Assembly (NCBI GenBank): GCA_041592335.1 | Contig: JBFHQE010000001.1 | Span: 248,001 to 312,000, forward strand | Reading direction: 5' to 3' | DNA: 64,000 nt | Source of the DNA: JBFHQE01 sp041592335 | GTDB taxonomy: Bacteria > Pseudomonadota > Gammaproteobacteria > Thiohalobacterales > Thiohalobacteraceae | Shown: one piece after another, positions 1-6,014 of the stretch | Position numbering within the stretch: the first letter of the stretch is position 1 | Layout: each line of letters begins with the position of its first letter | Program-made: the position numbers and the translations under genes | The notes under the pieces: generated by a model | What the model was told of the DNA's origin: nothing | Databases searched by the model: none | Seen by the model: only the letters and a program-made list of their open reading frames with translations

Positions 1-336
1 ACGGCCATGAAAAATTTCAATCAGTTCGGTCAGCTTGTTGTGAAAGTGTCCCTCGAATTCATCGAGACTCTTGCCGAATAGTTTCAGGTACTGTTCGGCC
101 TTGTCGTGGGACAGGTAGCGTTTGTTAATGTTGTACTCGTGCTCGGGTTTGGACTTGTCGTGACGCGGCACGATTTCCCAGTGCACGAAATCCGCGTCGA
201 TGGGCTCGCATTCTTTCTGGGCAAAAGCACAGAACTCGTCGACATGGCTCTGGCCTTCCGGGCCAAGACAGCCGGGTTCGACCCGGAATAGCACGGTCAG
301 TTTCTTTTCCTGTGGTAAAGGCAGCTTGTCTTTCAC
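1..336 (-). CDS. Conserved hypothetical protein, 3' end beyond window
   Basis: An open frame of 112 codons runs off the left edge of the window, so the C-terminus is missing. The start is a GTG at 336; an in-frame TAG lies seven codons upstream and no ATG lies between. The product is soluble and acidic, begins MKDKLPLPQEKKLTVLFRVE, and contains PGCLGPEGQSHVDEFCAFAQ followed by a segment rich in aromatic and charged residues (DADFVHWEIVPRHDKSKPE). It has no signal peptide or membrane segment. I recall this as a conserved gammaproteobacterial family without assigned function. I assign no activity. Confidence 0.7.
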   Translation of the reverse strand, partial: MKDKLPLPQEKKLTVLFRVEPGCLGPEGQSHVDEFCAFAQKECEPIDADFVHWEIVPRHDKSKPEHEYNINKRYLSHDKAEQYLKLFGKSLDEFEGHFHNKLTELIEIFHGR

Positions 337-376
337 GTCAATACTCTGTGGGAACTATGCCAAGAGCATAGCGGAT

Positions 377-478
377 TTAGAGTAAAGAATCTCTTCCGGG
401 TTCATGGCTGTCGAATTGCGGCAGGTCGCCGCAAATCTCGAAGCGTACCGAGCCGCATAGGCAACTGCCGTGATACAT
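377..478 (-). pseudogene. Remnant of a GFA-family (glutathione-dependent formaldehyde-activating enzyme-like) gene
   Basis: The frame from the ATG at 478 encodes MYHGSCLCGSVRFEICGDLP, the start of GFA-domain proteins including the first CxC zinc pair. The match stops after about 21 residues, and an unrelated tail of 12 residues runs into a stop. Full GFA proteins are about 130 residues or longer, so only the 5' end survives. An AGGG lies upstream at a plausible distance for a relic ribosome site. It sits between yjdM and the partial gene at the left edge. It is probably a deletion scar. Confidence 0.6.
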
Positions 479-519
479 GGCAAACATCCCTGGTAATGGT
501 TTTACTGACCGGGTCGTAT

Positions 520-861
520 TTACACCTTCTTCACAAACTGTGATTTCAACTGCATGGCGCCAATGCCGTCGATTTTGCAATCGATGTCATGATCGCCTTC
601 GACCAGGCGGATATTCTTGACCTTGGTGCCGACCTTGACCACGGATGACGAGCCCTTGATTTTCAGATCCTTGATCACGGTGACGGTGTCGCCATCGGCG
701 AGCGCGTTGCCGTTAGCGTCCTTGATGACGCGCTGATCGCCGCCGCTGTCCGCCGGGGCATCCTTTGACCATTCGTGGCCGCATTCCGGGCAGACGTACA
801 TGGCGCCATCTTCATAGGCGTATTCCGAGTTGCATTCTGGGCAGTTGGGTAAAGAGCTCAT
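520..861 (-). CDS. yjdM: YjdM/PhnA-family zinc ribbon protein
   Basis: The 113-residue product matches the YjdM (formerly PhnA) family in length and layout. An N-terminal zinc ribbon has CPEC near residues 8-11 and CPEC near 24-27. It is followed by a small SH3-like beta domain (residues about 45-113) with the family signature around DANGNALADGDTVTVIKDLK and a KGSSSVVKVGTKVKNIRLVE-type strand pair. The old name, alkylphosphonate utilisation protein PhnA, comes from genome linkage and not from a proven role; the function remains unclear. It is monocistronic and diverges from efpL. Confidence 0.93.
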   Translation of the reverse strand: MSSLPNCPECNSEYAYEDGAMYVCPECGHEWSKDAPADSGGDQRVIKDANGNALADGDTVTVIKDLKIKGSSSVVKVGTKVKNIRLVEGDHDIDCKIDGIGAMQLKSQFVKKV

Positions 862-894
862 GAGTTTTTCGCTGTTTGATAAAAATTCGGCGCA

Positions 895-900
895 ATTATA
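895..900 (-). promoter_or_regulatory. Putative -10 element of yjdM
   Basis: TATAAT on the minus strand, about 35 bases upstream of the yjdM start codon. No convincing -35 box was found at 16-18 bases, so this rests on the -10 match and its position only. Confidence 0.35.
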
Positions 901-1014
901 ACGCCTGTGCGAAATTGGTGCAGGACAAACATTTCCAGATGAGCTTTGCCTTAATCCGTAGGATAATACGCGCTGCCCGGTTCGCGGGTTTGTGCCAGGA
1001 ACAGAGAGCAGAAC

Positions 1015-1578
1015 ATGAAAGCCAGTGATATTAAAAAAGGTGCCGTAATCGAGGTCGAGAGTCAGAAGGTCGCGGTGAAACAGGTGGCGGTGCAGTCACC
1101 GTCCTCGCGCAGCGGCAGCACCCTGTACAAGGTGCGCGGCCAGAACCTGGTGACCCGGCAGAAATTCGAACGCAGTTTCAAGGGCGATGAAACCGTTGGC
1201 GAAGTCGACTTCATGCGTCGCCCGGTGCAGTTTCTGTATCGCGACGGCGATGGCTGCACGTTCATGGATACGGAAACCTACGAGCAGTTTCTGGTGGCGG
1301 ATAGTCTGCTTGAAGAAGAATTACCCTATATCACGGACGGGCTGGAGGGCCTGACGGCGCTGGTGGCCGATGAAGAGCTGCTGGGTGTCGATCTGCCAGC
1401 CACTGTCAGTCTGGCTATTACCGAATGTTCACCCGGCATCAAGGGTGCCTCGGCCAGTGCGCGCACCAAGCCTGCCACGCTGAGTACCGGCCTGGTCGTG
1501 CAGGTGCCCGAGTACCTGTCCGAAGGTGAAGTGATCAAGGTGAATACCGAGACCGGCGATTATATTTCGCGTGCCTGA
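1015..1578 (+). CDS. efpL: Elongation factor P-like protein EfpL (YeiP)
   Basis: The 187-residue product has the three-domain EF-P layout: KOW-like domain I (residues about 1-62), OB domain II (about 65-125) and C-terminal OB domain III (about 128-187, ending TETGDYISRA). The domain I loop reads SPSSRSGSTLYKVRG, with Arg32 at the tip where canonical EF-P carries the lysine modified by EpmA/EarP/YmfI systems. An unmodified Arg at this place marks the EfpL/YeiP subfamily, which relieves ribosome stalling at proline and other problem motifs. An upstream GAGAG fits ribosome binding. It converges on rlmJ with a gap of four bases. Confidence 0.93.
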   Translation: MKASDIKKGAVIEVESQKVAVKQVAVQSPSSRSGSTLYKVRGQNLVTRQKFERSFKGDETVGEVDFMRRPVQFLYRDGDGCTFMDTETYEQFLVADSLLEEELPYITDGLEGLTALVADEELLGVDLPATVSLAITECSPGIKGASASARTKPATLSTGLVVQVPEYLSEGEVIKVNTETGDYISRA

Positions 1579-1582
1579 GTGG

Positions 1583-2428
1583 TTATCGGTGTGACGGCGC
1601 GACAAGCCACTCGCTGCGCGAGCCGCCGCCCTTTCCCGTCAGAGTTTTTTCCAGCTGGGCAAGTACGCCCCTGATCTGTTCGTCGACCTGCCATGGCAGG
1701 TTGATAAACGCCATGCCGCTGCCGTGCATGCCAAATTCACTGTCTTGCGCTTTCACCCAGAGTTCGGCCACGAACAAGTTGGCCGGTTTATCTTTCACGA
1801 GATGCTTGAGCATGTGCGGTGCCTGGTTGCGGGCGTGCGCCAGTAACGGATACCAGATGGCGATAATGCCGGTCGGCCATTTACGATGCAGTTGTTTGAC
1901 CGTCGTGGTGATCTGCACATATTCGTCGTTCAACTCATAGGGTGGATCGATCAGCACCAGGCCGCGTTTCGGCGTTGGTGGACACAATGCCAGCACGCCT
2001 TCCAGACCATTGCGATGATGACAGGCCGCGCGTGGGTCATGTCCTAGATGGTGTTTGAGATTGGCGAACTCGTTGTTGTGCAGCTCCATCAGGATCAGCC
2101 GGTCATCGGGGCGTAATAGCTGTGCAGCCAGCGCGGGCGAGCCGGGATATTGTTCCTGGTCGCGAAAAGACCGAACCACTGAAAGATAGGTTTGCAGTGC
2201 GGGAAGGGCGTCTCTCGCGGCAAGCAGGCGATCGATGCCGTCTGCAAACTCGGCGTTCTTCCGGGCGTCGTCACTGTTCAGGTTGTACAGGCCGGAACCG
2301 GCATGGGTGTCGATGTAGCTGAGTGGCTTGTTTTTCTGCGTCAGCTTGTTGAGTAAAATCGCCAGGCAGGCATGCTTGAGAACATCGGCATGATTGCCGG
2401 CATGAAAGGCGTGTTTGTAGCTCAGCAT
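1583..2428 (-). CDS. rlmJ: 23S rRNA (adenine(2030)-N6)-methyltransferase RlmJ
   Basis: The 281-residue product begins MLSYKHAFHAGNHADVLKHA, the RlmJ (YhiR) signature, and carries IDTHAGSGLY as the SAM-binding loop and LVLIDPPYE as the catalytic DPPY motif around residue 165. RlmJ methylates N6 of A2030 in free 23S rRNA using S-adenosylmethionine. Length matches the family. It is separated from the downstream nitroreductase start by its own terminator-free gap on the same strand, and nothing in the sequence suggests special control. Confidence 0.96.
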   Translation of the reverse strand: MLSYKHAFHAGNHADVLKHACLAILLNKLTQKNKPLSYIDTHAGSGLYNLNSDDARKNAEFADGIDRLLAARDALPALQTYLSVVRSFRDQEQYPGSPALAAQLLRPDDRLILMELHNNEFANLKHHLGHDPRAACHHRNGLEGVLALCPPTPKRGLVLIDPPYELNDEYVQITTTVKQLHRKWPTGIIAIWYPLLAHARNQAPHMLKHLVKDKPANLFVAELWVKAQDSEFGMHGSGMAFINLPWQVDEQIRGVLAQLEKTLTGKGGGSRSEWLVAPSHR

Positions 2429-2437
2429 GGCGGCAGC

Positions 2438-3091
2438 TTAAATCTTTATCAAAATATCATTCATGTTCAGGCGCGACTTGGGAAGCTTGGCGTTGTAGTC
2501 GTCTTCATGACTGTAGCCGATGGCCAGCGCGACGTCGCACTGGTAGCCATCCAGTTCTGTTTTGAATTCCGCGTTAACCCGGTCGATGTCGATGCCTTCC
2601 AGCGGGGTCGCGTCGATACGCAAGCGTGCCAGGGTGTGCAATGTGTTGCCGAGCGCGAGATAGAGTTGAGCCTTGGTCCAGCAGCCGTTGTAACCGCTTT
2701 CGTCGGTGTTGCTGTCGGCAAAACGATAGGCGTTGAAGGCCGCGTCGCGGTTTTCGGGTTTGACGCGTCCGTCCGCGATCTGCTGGTCGACGACCCTGGC
2801 GTAATCCTCGCGCGTGTAACGGGGATTGTAGGCCAGCAGAATTATTTGCGAGCTGTCGAAAGCGTGTTGCTGGTTGTAGATATTGGTTTCGGTGAAAGTG
2901 TCGTGCATTCGCTGGCGGGCGGCGTCGCTTTCGATGACGATGAATTTCCAGGGCTGCGAGTTGATCGAGGATGCCGAGAGGCGCATCGCTTCGAACAATA
3001 CGTTTAGATCTTCCTGCGACACTCTGCGGGAAGGGTCGTATTTTTTGGTGGTGTGGCGCCAGCGGAGGTCTTCGAGAATTGGGTGGGTCAT
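2438..3091 (-). CDS. NfsB-like nitroreductase family oxidoreductase
   Basis: This 217-residue flavoprotein of the nitroreductase fold has the FMN-binding start RWRHTTKKYDPSRRVSQEDL, the segment AMRLSASSINSQPWKFIVIE at the dimer/FMN site, and a C-terminal basic patch (KLPKSRLNMND). Family members are homodimeric, use NAD(P)H, and reduce quinones, nitroaromatics or other electrophiles; the natural substrate here is unknown. Length agrees with NfsB/FRase I types. The closest assignment is the NAD(P)H-dependent oxidoreductase subgroup with an extended loop (residues about 75-140). Confidence 0.88.
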   Translation of the reverse strand: MTHPILEDLRWRHTTKKYDPSRRVSQEDLNVLFEAMRLSASSINSQPWKFIVIESDAARQRMHDTFTETNIYNQQHAFDSSQIILLAYNPRYTREDYARVVDQQIADGRVKPENRDAAFNAYRFADSNTDESGYNGCWTKAQLYLALGNTLHTLARLRIDATPLEGIDIDRVNAEFKTELDGYQCDVALAIGYSHEDDYNAKLPKSRLNMNDILIKI

Positions 3092-3102
3092 GGTTGCTCT
3101 AT

Positions 3103-3130
3103 CGTCATTCCCGCGTAGGTGGGAATCCAG
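3103..3130. repeat. Single REP-like half element (family A)
   Basis: CGTCATTCCCGCGTAGG followed by TGGGAATCCAG forms a short hairpin (ATTCCC pairing with GGGAAT). It is a diverged single arm of the family seen at 7868-8015, 16871-16940 and 40102-40170. It overlaps the last codons and the stop codon of the RelE/ParE toxin gene. Confidence 0.65.
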
Positions 3131-3428
3131 TTATCTGTAAATAGTTTTCAATCTGTAGCGCGCCGTGAAAAACGCCCAGAATGGTAATGTTGCTGTCGTG
3201 TTCGACAAAGTAGGTAATTCGGTAATGGCCATAAAGCAAAATACGAATCTCTTTGCCTGATTCGTGTTCGTATTGATAGCCTATATCGGGATGTTCTAAT
3301 AATAGCTGTGCTTTGTTGTAGATGCCGGTTACGACATTGGCTGCGGCGGCTGGGTTGTCTTCTGCGATGAAATCATAAATATCCTTTAACCATCGCTCGG
3401 CTTCGTTCGTCCATGTTATTTTTGCCAT
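3105..3428 (-). CDS. Type II toxin of the RelE/ParE superfamily
   Basis: The 107-residue product starts MAKITWTNEAERWLKDIYDF and continues with the ParE-like helix IAEDNPAAAANVVTGIYNKA, then HPDIGYQYEH and the core strand region EIRILLYGHYRITYFVEH. These are the features of RelE/ParE toxins, which cleave mRNA on the ribosome (RelE) or poison gyrase (ParE). The strand and loop pattern looks closer to ParE, but the target cannot be decided. It overlaps the antitoxin frame by 13 bases, as expected for a coupled pair. The last residues (GFPPTRE and the stop) are encoded by a REP-like repeat, so the natural C-terminus may have been replaced or extended. Confidence 0.88.
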   Translation of the reverse strand: MAKITWTNEAERWLKDIYDFIAEDNPAAAANVVTGIYNKAQLLLEHPDIGYQYEHESGKEIRILLYGHYRITYFVEHDSNITILGVFHGALQIENYLQITGFPPTRE

Positions 3429-3601
3429 GACTGAATTCTGGAATGCATTTCCTCGTTGGTTAGGGTTTTGCCTTCTGCGACATCTGACAGGCCCTTGTCT
3501 ATCATGCGCTTGAATGCCAGTTCCCGGAGTATTTCATCATAGGAGCTATCGTCAGGCTGGCTCTCAAGTATTTGTTTAATCTGTTCTTTAGCGGTTGCCA
3601 T
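3416..3601 (-). CDS. Antitoxin partner of the RelE/ParE toxin
   Basis: This 61-residue acidic/helical protein (MATAKEQIKQILESQPDDSS at the start, then ILRELAFKRMIDKGLSDVAE and TNEEMHSRIQSWQK) belongs to a short antitoxin family that recurs directly upstream of RelE/ParE toxins. The C-terminal half presumably wraps the toxin. A GAGG lies eight bases before the ATG. The gene precedes and overlaps the toxin gene, the standard order. A palindrome upstream suggests autoregulation by the complex. Confidence 0.85.
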   Translation of the reverse strand: MATAKEQIKQILESQPDDSSYDEILRELAFKRMIDKGLSDVAEGKTLTNEEMHSRIQSWQK

Positions 3602-3629
3602 GGTGGGTGCCTCGTCATTTGATGGAGTT

Positions 3630-3659
3630 ATTGTAATCTCAGATTGTGAAGATGATCAA
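3630..3659 (-). promoter_or_regulatory. Putative promoter and operator of the toxin-antitoxin pair
   Basis: On the minus strand a TTGATC (-35-like) and TACAAT (-10-like) are separated by 18 bases. A perfect 5+1+5 palindrome, AATCTCAGATT at 3635-3645, lies between them, where an autoregulatory antitoxin would be expected to bind. Confidence 0.45.
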
Positions 3660-3668
3660 AGGATGCTA

Positions 3669-3965
3669 TCAGGCGGCATCAACATCAACGGGTTCAATTT
3701 CAAATTCATCAGCGTGCTGACGCGTCTGCCAGAGATCATAGGCGTTTTGCAGGCGCAACCAGTGCGCGGCGTCGGGCTTACCGAATGTCATTTCGAGGCG
3801 TACTGCCATTTCAGAGGTAACTGCGCCTCGGCCGTTTAAAATTTTGGAAAGCGTTTTACGGCTAATGCCGAGATGACGCGCAGCATCAGTGACCGACAAA
3901 CCTAACGGTTCAATCAGCAGTTCTTTCAGAATTTCGCCAGGATGAGATGGGTTGTTCATTTTCAT
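3669..3965 (-). CDS. higA: HigA-family helix-turn-helix antitoxin/repressor, without adjacent HigB
   Basis: The product of 98 residues starts MKMNNPSHPGEILKELLIEP, the HigA opening, followed by the HTH (SVTDAARHLGISRKTLSKIL) and the family tail MTFGKPDAAHWLRLQNAYDL. HigA proteins repress their own operon and neutralise the HigB mRNA-cleaving toxin encoded just upstream. No higB frame exists upstream here: only about 130 bases of operators and a hairpin separate it from an unrelated 400-residue gene. It may be an orphan left after toxin loss, or may control the neighbouring genes. I chose the ATG at 3965 because longer forms read through the operator sequence. Confidence 0.87.
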   Translation of the reverse strand: MKMNNPSHPGEILKELLIEPLGLSVTDAARHLGISRKTLSKILNGRGAVTSEMAVRLEMTFGKPDAAHWLRLQNAYDLWQTRQHADEFEIEPVDVDAA

Positions 3966-3973
3966 AAATGAAC

Positions 3974-4014
3974 TGTAACCTCGATGGTTACGGAGGTGCA
4001 ACCTTTAGGGTTAC
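3974..4014. promoter_or_regulatory. Tandem operators upstream of the HigA-like gene
   Basis: Two copies of an 18-base imperfect palindrome of the form TGyAACCTnnnnGGTTAC lie at 3974-3991 and 3997-4014. The first has exact arms GTAACC/GGTTAC around TCGAT. They directly precede the HTH gene, as expected for autorepression. Confidence 0.6.
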
Positions 4015-4023
4015 AGAGAGGTT

Positions 4024-4045
4024 GGGGAGACCTGCGGGTCTCCCC
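4024..4045. terminator. Perfect 9-bp hairpin between the 400-residue gene and higA
   Basis: GGGGAGACC and GGTCTCCCC pair around a TGCG loop. It follows the stop codon of the 4096-5298 gene on the minus strand. No T-run follows, so Rho-independent termination is uncertain; it may instead stabilise the mRNA 3' end. Confidence 0.4.
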
Positions 4046-4095
4046 TGTTATATGAATAGAGTGTATTCTGCCGCAGGCATTCTTAACGATTGTAT

Positions 4096-5298
4096 CTATT
4101 GAGATATAACTAACTCTACCATTAGTAATGCCGCCGAAGTTAGCATAATGTCTCCACATTTCTCTAAATACTTAGAGTAAGACAGTTCTTGTTTTGCGCC
4201 TGTTCCACCAGAGCGAAATTCGATTGCTGTTCGATGTTTAATAAGTTTTGTTGCTCCATGATGGGAGGCGTTTCTTAAAGTACTATCTATGCATCCTAAG
4301 AAACCATTTAAGTCAGGGTTTTTACTAAAAGGGTTTCCTCTGTTAGATTTATTAATAGTTAAATATTTTGTTAAGTTCATTTCTTTAAATTCGTCAAATT
4401 TCCTACCTTCATGAATATTGTTTAAACATGCTAGTACAGAGAAATTTAAAGTAAGCACCTCATACGCATTTCCATAAAACATTCTTGTATTTTTAAAGCT
4501 GGTTGAGGTAGCTACACACCCTTCAGGTACCGGTGCAAGATTCTTAATATATAAAATTGTTTGATCATATTCTGCGTAATCTCTGAAGTATTCGGAAAAT
4601 AGATCAAAGTATTTTTCTAAATGGTCTTTCTTTAGGTTGTTTATAAAAAACTCCCTAAATCGCATAAATTCGTTTCTGTATTTTGAGGTGCATTCTCTTA
4701 TGCAATTTCCGGCATTAACAAAAAGCATTATTTTTCTTGGAATGAGTAATTTTGAGCAGAAATCAAACAGGATATGTTCAAGGCTTATAGGGCCGTCATA
4801 TTGATGCTCAGAGTAACCGCCAAGTGTTTTGAGAGACAAATCTTCTTGATTGTTGTTTTTTAATGACCACCCTTTCTTAATTATTTTCCATATTTCGGTT
4901 AATTTTGTGATGCCACCTAGTTGCTCGTAAGAGTCCAGCATCATGATCCCATTATAGCCTTCTGGTTTTTTTGGAGCTTCAATTTTGCTGTGATTCAATA
5001 TGTATTGGAACTGCTCCATCCATGAAAAAGAAAGATCGGAGGTTGTATCAGAACTAGTGAGAACAAAATGCGGATTCAGATTTATTATTGTTCCTTCGTT
5101 GTTACCTTTAGAGCAGTTCTCGGCATAGTTTATTGAGACGCTAGGATTGTCCAGATTAACATCCATGCTAATAGTGATTTCTTCTTTGCAGTGCGGGCAA
5201 AGGAAGGTGTGCTGTTGGCATGGGTTATGTCCAACCCAGACTCGTAGAGTGATTGGGTTTTCGCAGGTAGAGCAGCAAATATAATCTCTAACGACCAT
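4096..5298 (-). CDS. Uncharacterised zinc-ribbon protein with a HEPN-like RNxxxHG motif; candidate defence/stress effector
   Basis: I do not recognise this 400-residue protein as a named family. The N-terminus has a zinc ribbon: Cys9/Cys12 and Cys34/Cys37 (CSTC and CPHC), with beta-strand-like sequence between. A long, mostly helical middle follows. Near the C-terminus is CIDSTLRNASHHGATKLIKH, where Arg342 and His347 form the Rx4H pattern with Asn after Arg and Gly after His, as in HEPN ribonuclease and Apea-like domains. The gene is visibly AT-rich against its neighbours (about 38% GC in a line I counted) and its codon use differs, pointing to horizontal gain. It lies beside an orphan HTH repressor and a toxin-antitoxin pair. 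A nuclease role is inference only. Confidence 0.8.
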   Translation of the reverse strand: MVVRDYICCSTCENPITLRVWVGHNPCQQHTFLCPHCKEEITISMDVNLDNPSVSINYAENCSKGNNEGTIINLNPHFVLTSSDTTSDLSFSWMEQFQYILNHSKIEAPKKPEGYNGIMMLDSYEQLGGITKLTEIWKIIKKGWSLKNNNQEDLSLKTLGGYSEHQYDGPISLEHILFDFCSKLLIPRKIMLFVNAGNCIRECTSKYRNEFMRFREFFINNLKKDHLEKYFDLFSEYFRDYAEYDQTILYIKNLAPVPEGCVATSTSFKNTRMFYGNAYEVLTLNFSVLACLNNIHEGRKFDEFKEMNLTKYLTINKSNRGNPFSKNPDLNGFLGCIDSTLRNASHHGATKLIKHRTAIEFRSGGTGAKQELSYSKYLEKCGDIMLTSAALLMVELVISQ

Positions 5299-5447
5299 AA
5301 CTTATTTCCTTTTTTAATATTCTTTGTTAGTAGATGTAATTGATCAAAGCGCTGCTAGAGAAGAAAGTCCAGAAACTTTGTTTTGTAGGGCGTTTTAATT
5401 GTCGTTAATTATGCTGAGATGTGAGCATCAGGTAAATTGGTGAAAAG

Positions 5448-6014
5448 CTAACTCTTAACCTTCAACACAATCGCCTCAACCCCTTGATCCTGCAACTGCG
5501 TCCTTACCCGATTCAACTCCCGTAACTCCTGGAACGGCCCCACCCGTACCCGATGCCACGTCTGTTTGTTATCAATAGTGACCGTCTGCACATCCGACTC
5601 CAGCCCGAGCAGCGCCATCTTGGCCTTGACGGTTTCCGCCTGTTCGCCGGTCTTGAATGAGCCGACCTGCAGGTAATAGGTGCCCGGTTTTTCAATCGGG
5701 GTGACCTTGTCCGTTTTCTTGTCCGGTGGCGGAACCGGCACGACCACTTCCATTTCCGGCAACAGGTCATAGAACTCGTAACGCGGTTCCGGCGGTGGCG
5801 GCACGCCGATCTTGGCCGGTTTGCGTACATCGCGGGTATCCTGCGTGGATTTCTGCGGCACGGGTTTGGCCGGTTCGCCGGTGTAGTTCTGTTTGATGTA
5901 AACGAGAAACGCGACAAACAGGCCCAGCAGCAAACCCGCGAGCAACCACAACCAGCCCGGAATCGGTTTGGATTTTTTCTTGGGTGAAGCGCGGTGTTTG
6001 TAATCGCGTGCCAT
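5448..6014 (-). CDS. SPOR-domain protein, FtsN-like
   Basis: This 188-residue bitopic inner-membrane protein has a basic cytoplasmic start (MARDYKHRASPKKKSKPIPG), one transmembrane helix at residues about 21-40 (WLWLLAGLLLGLFVAFLVYI), a Pro-rich periplasmic linker, and a C-terminal SPOR domain (about 110-188, YYLQVGSFKTGEQAETVKAK to the end) that binds denuded septal peptidoglycan. It has the FtsN layout, and its place after priA-argS is the usual one for such proteins in pseudomonads. Its ATG overlaps the argS stop by one base (TAATG), so translation is coupled. Confidence 0.88.
   Translation of the reverse strand: MARDYKHRASPKKKSKPIPGWLWLLAGLLLGLFVAFLVYIKQNYTGEPAKPVPQKSTQDTRDVRKPAKIGVPPPPEPRYEFYDLLPEMEVVVPVPPPDKKTDKVTPIEKPGTYYLQVGSFKTGEQAETVKAKMALLGLESDVQTVTIDNKQTWHRVRVGPFQELRELNRVRTQLQDQGVEAIVLKVKS

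Noticed and set aside
2372..3007. 211-codon plus-strand frame opposite the nitroreductase
   Set aside because: The minus-strand nitroreductase has clear family motifs; the plus frame is its shadow.
3962..4159. 65-codon frame upstream of higA as a HigB toxin
   Set aside because: The sequence has no RelE/HigB features and is made of operator and hairpin sequence.
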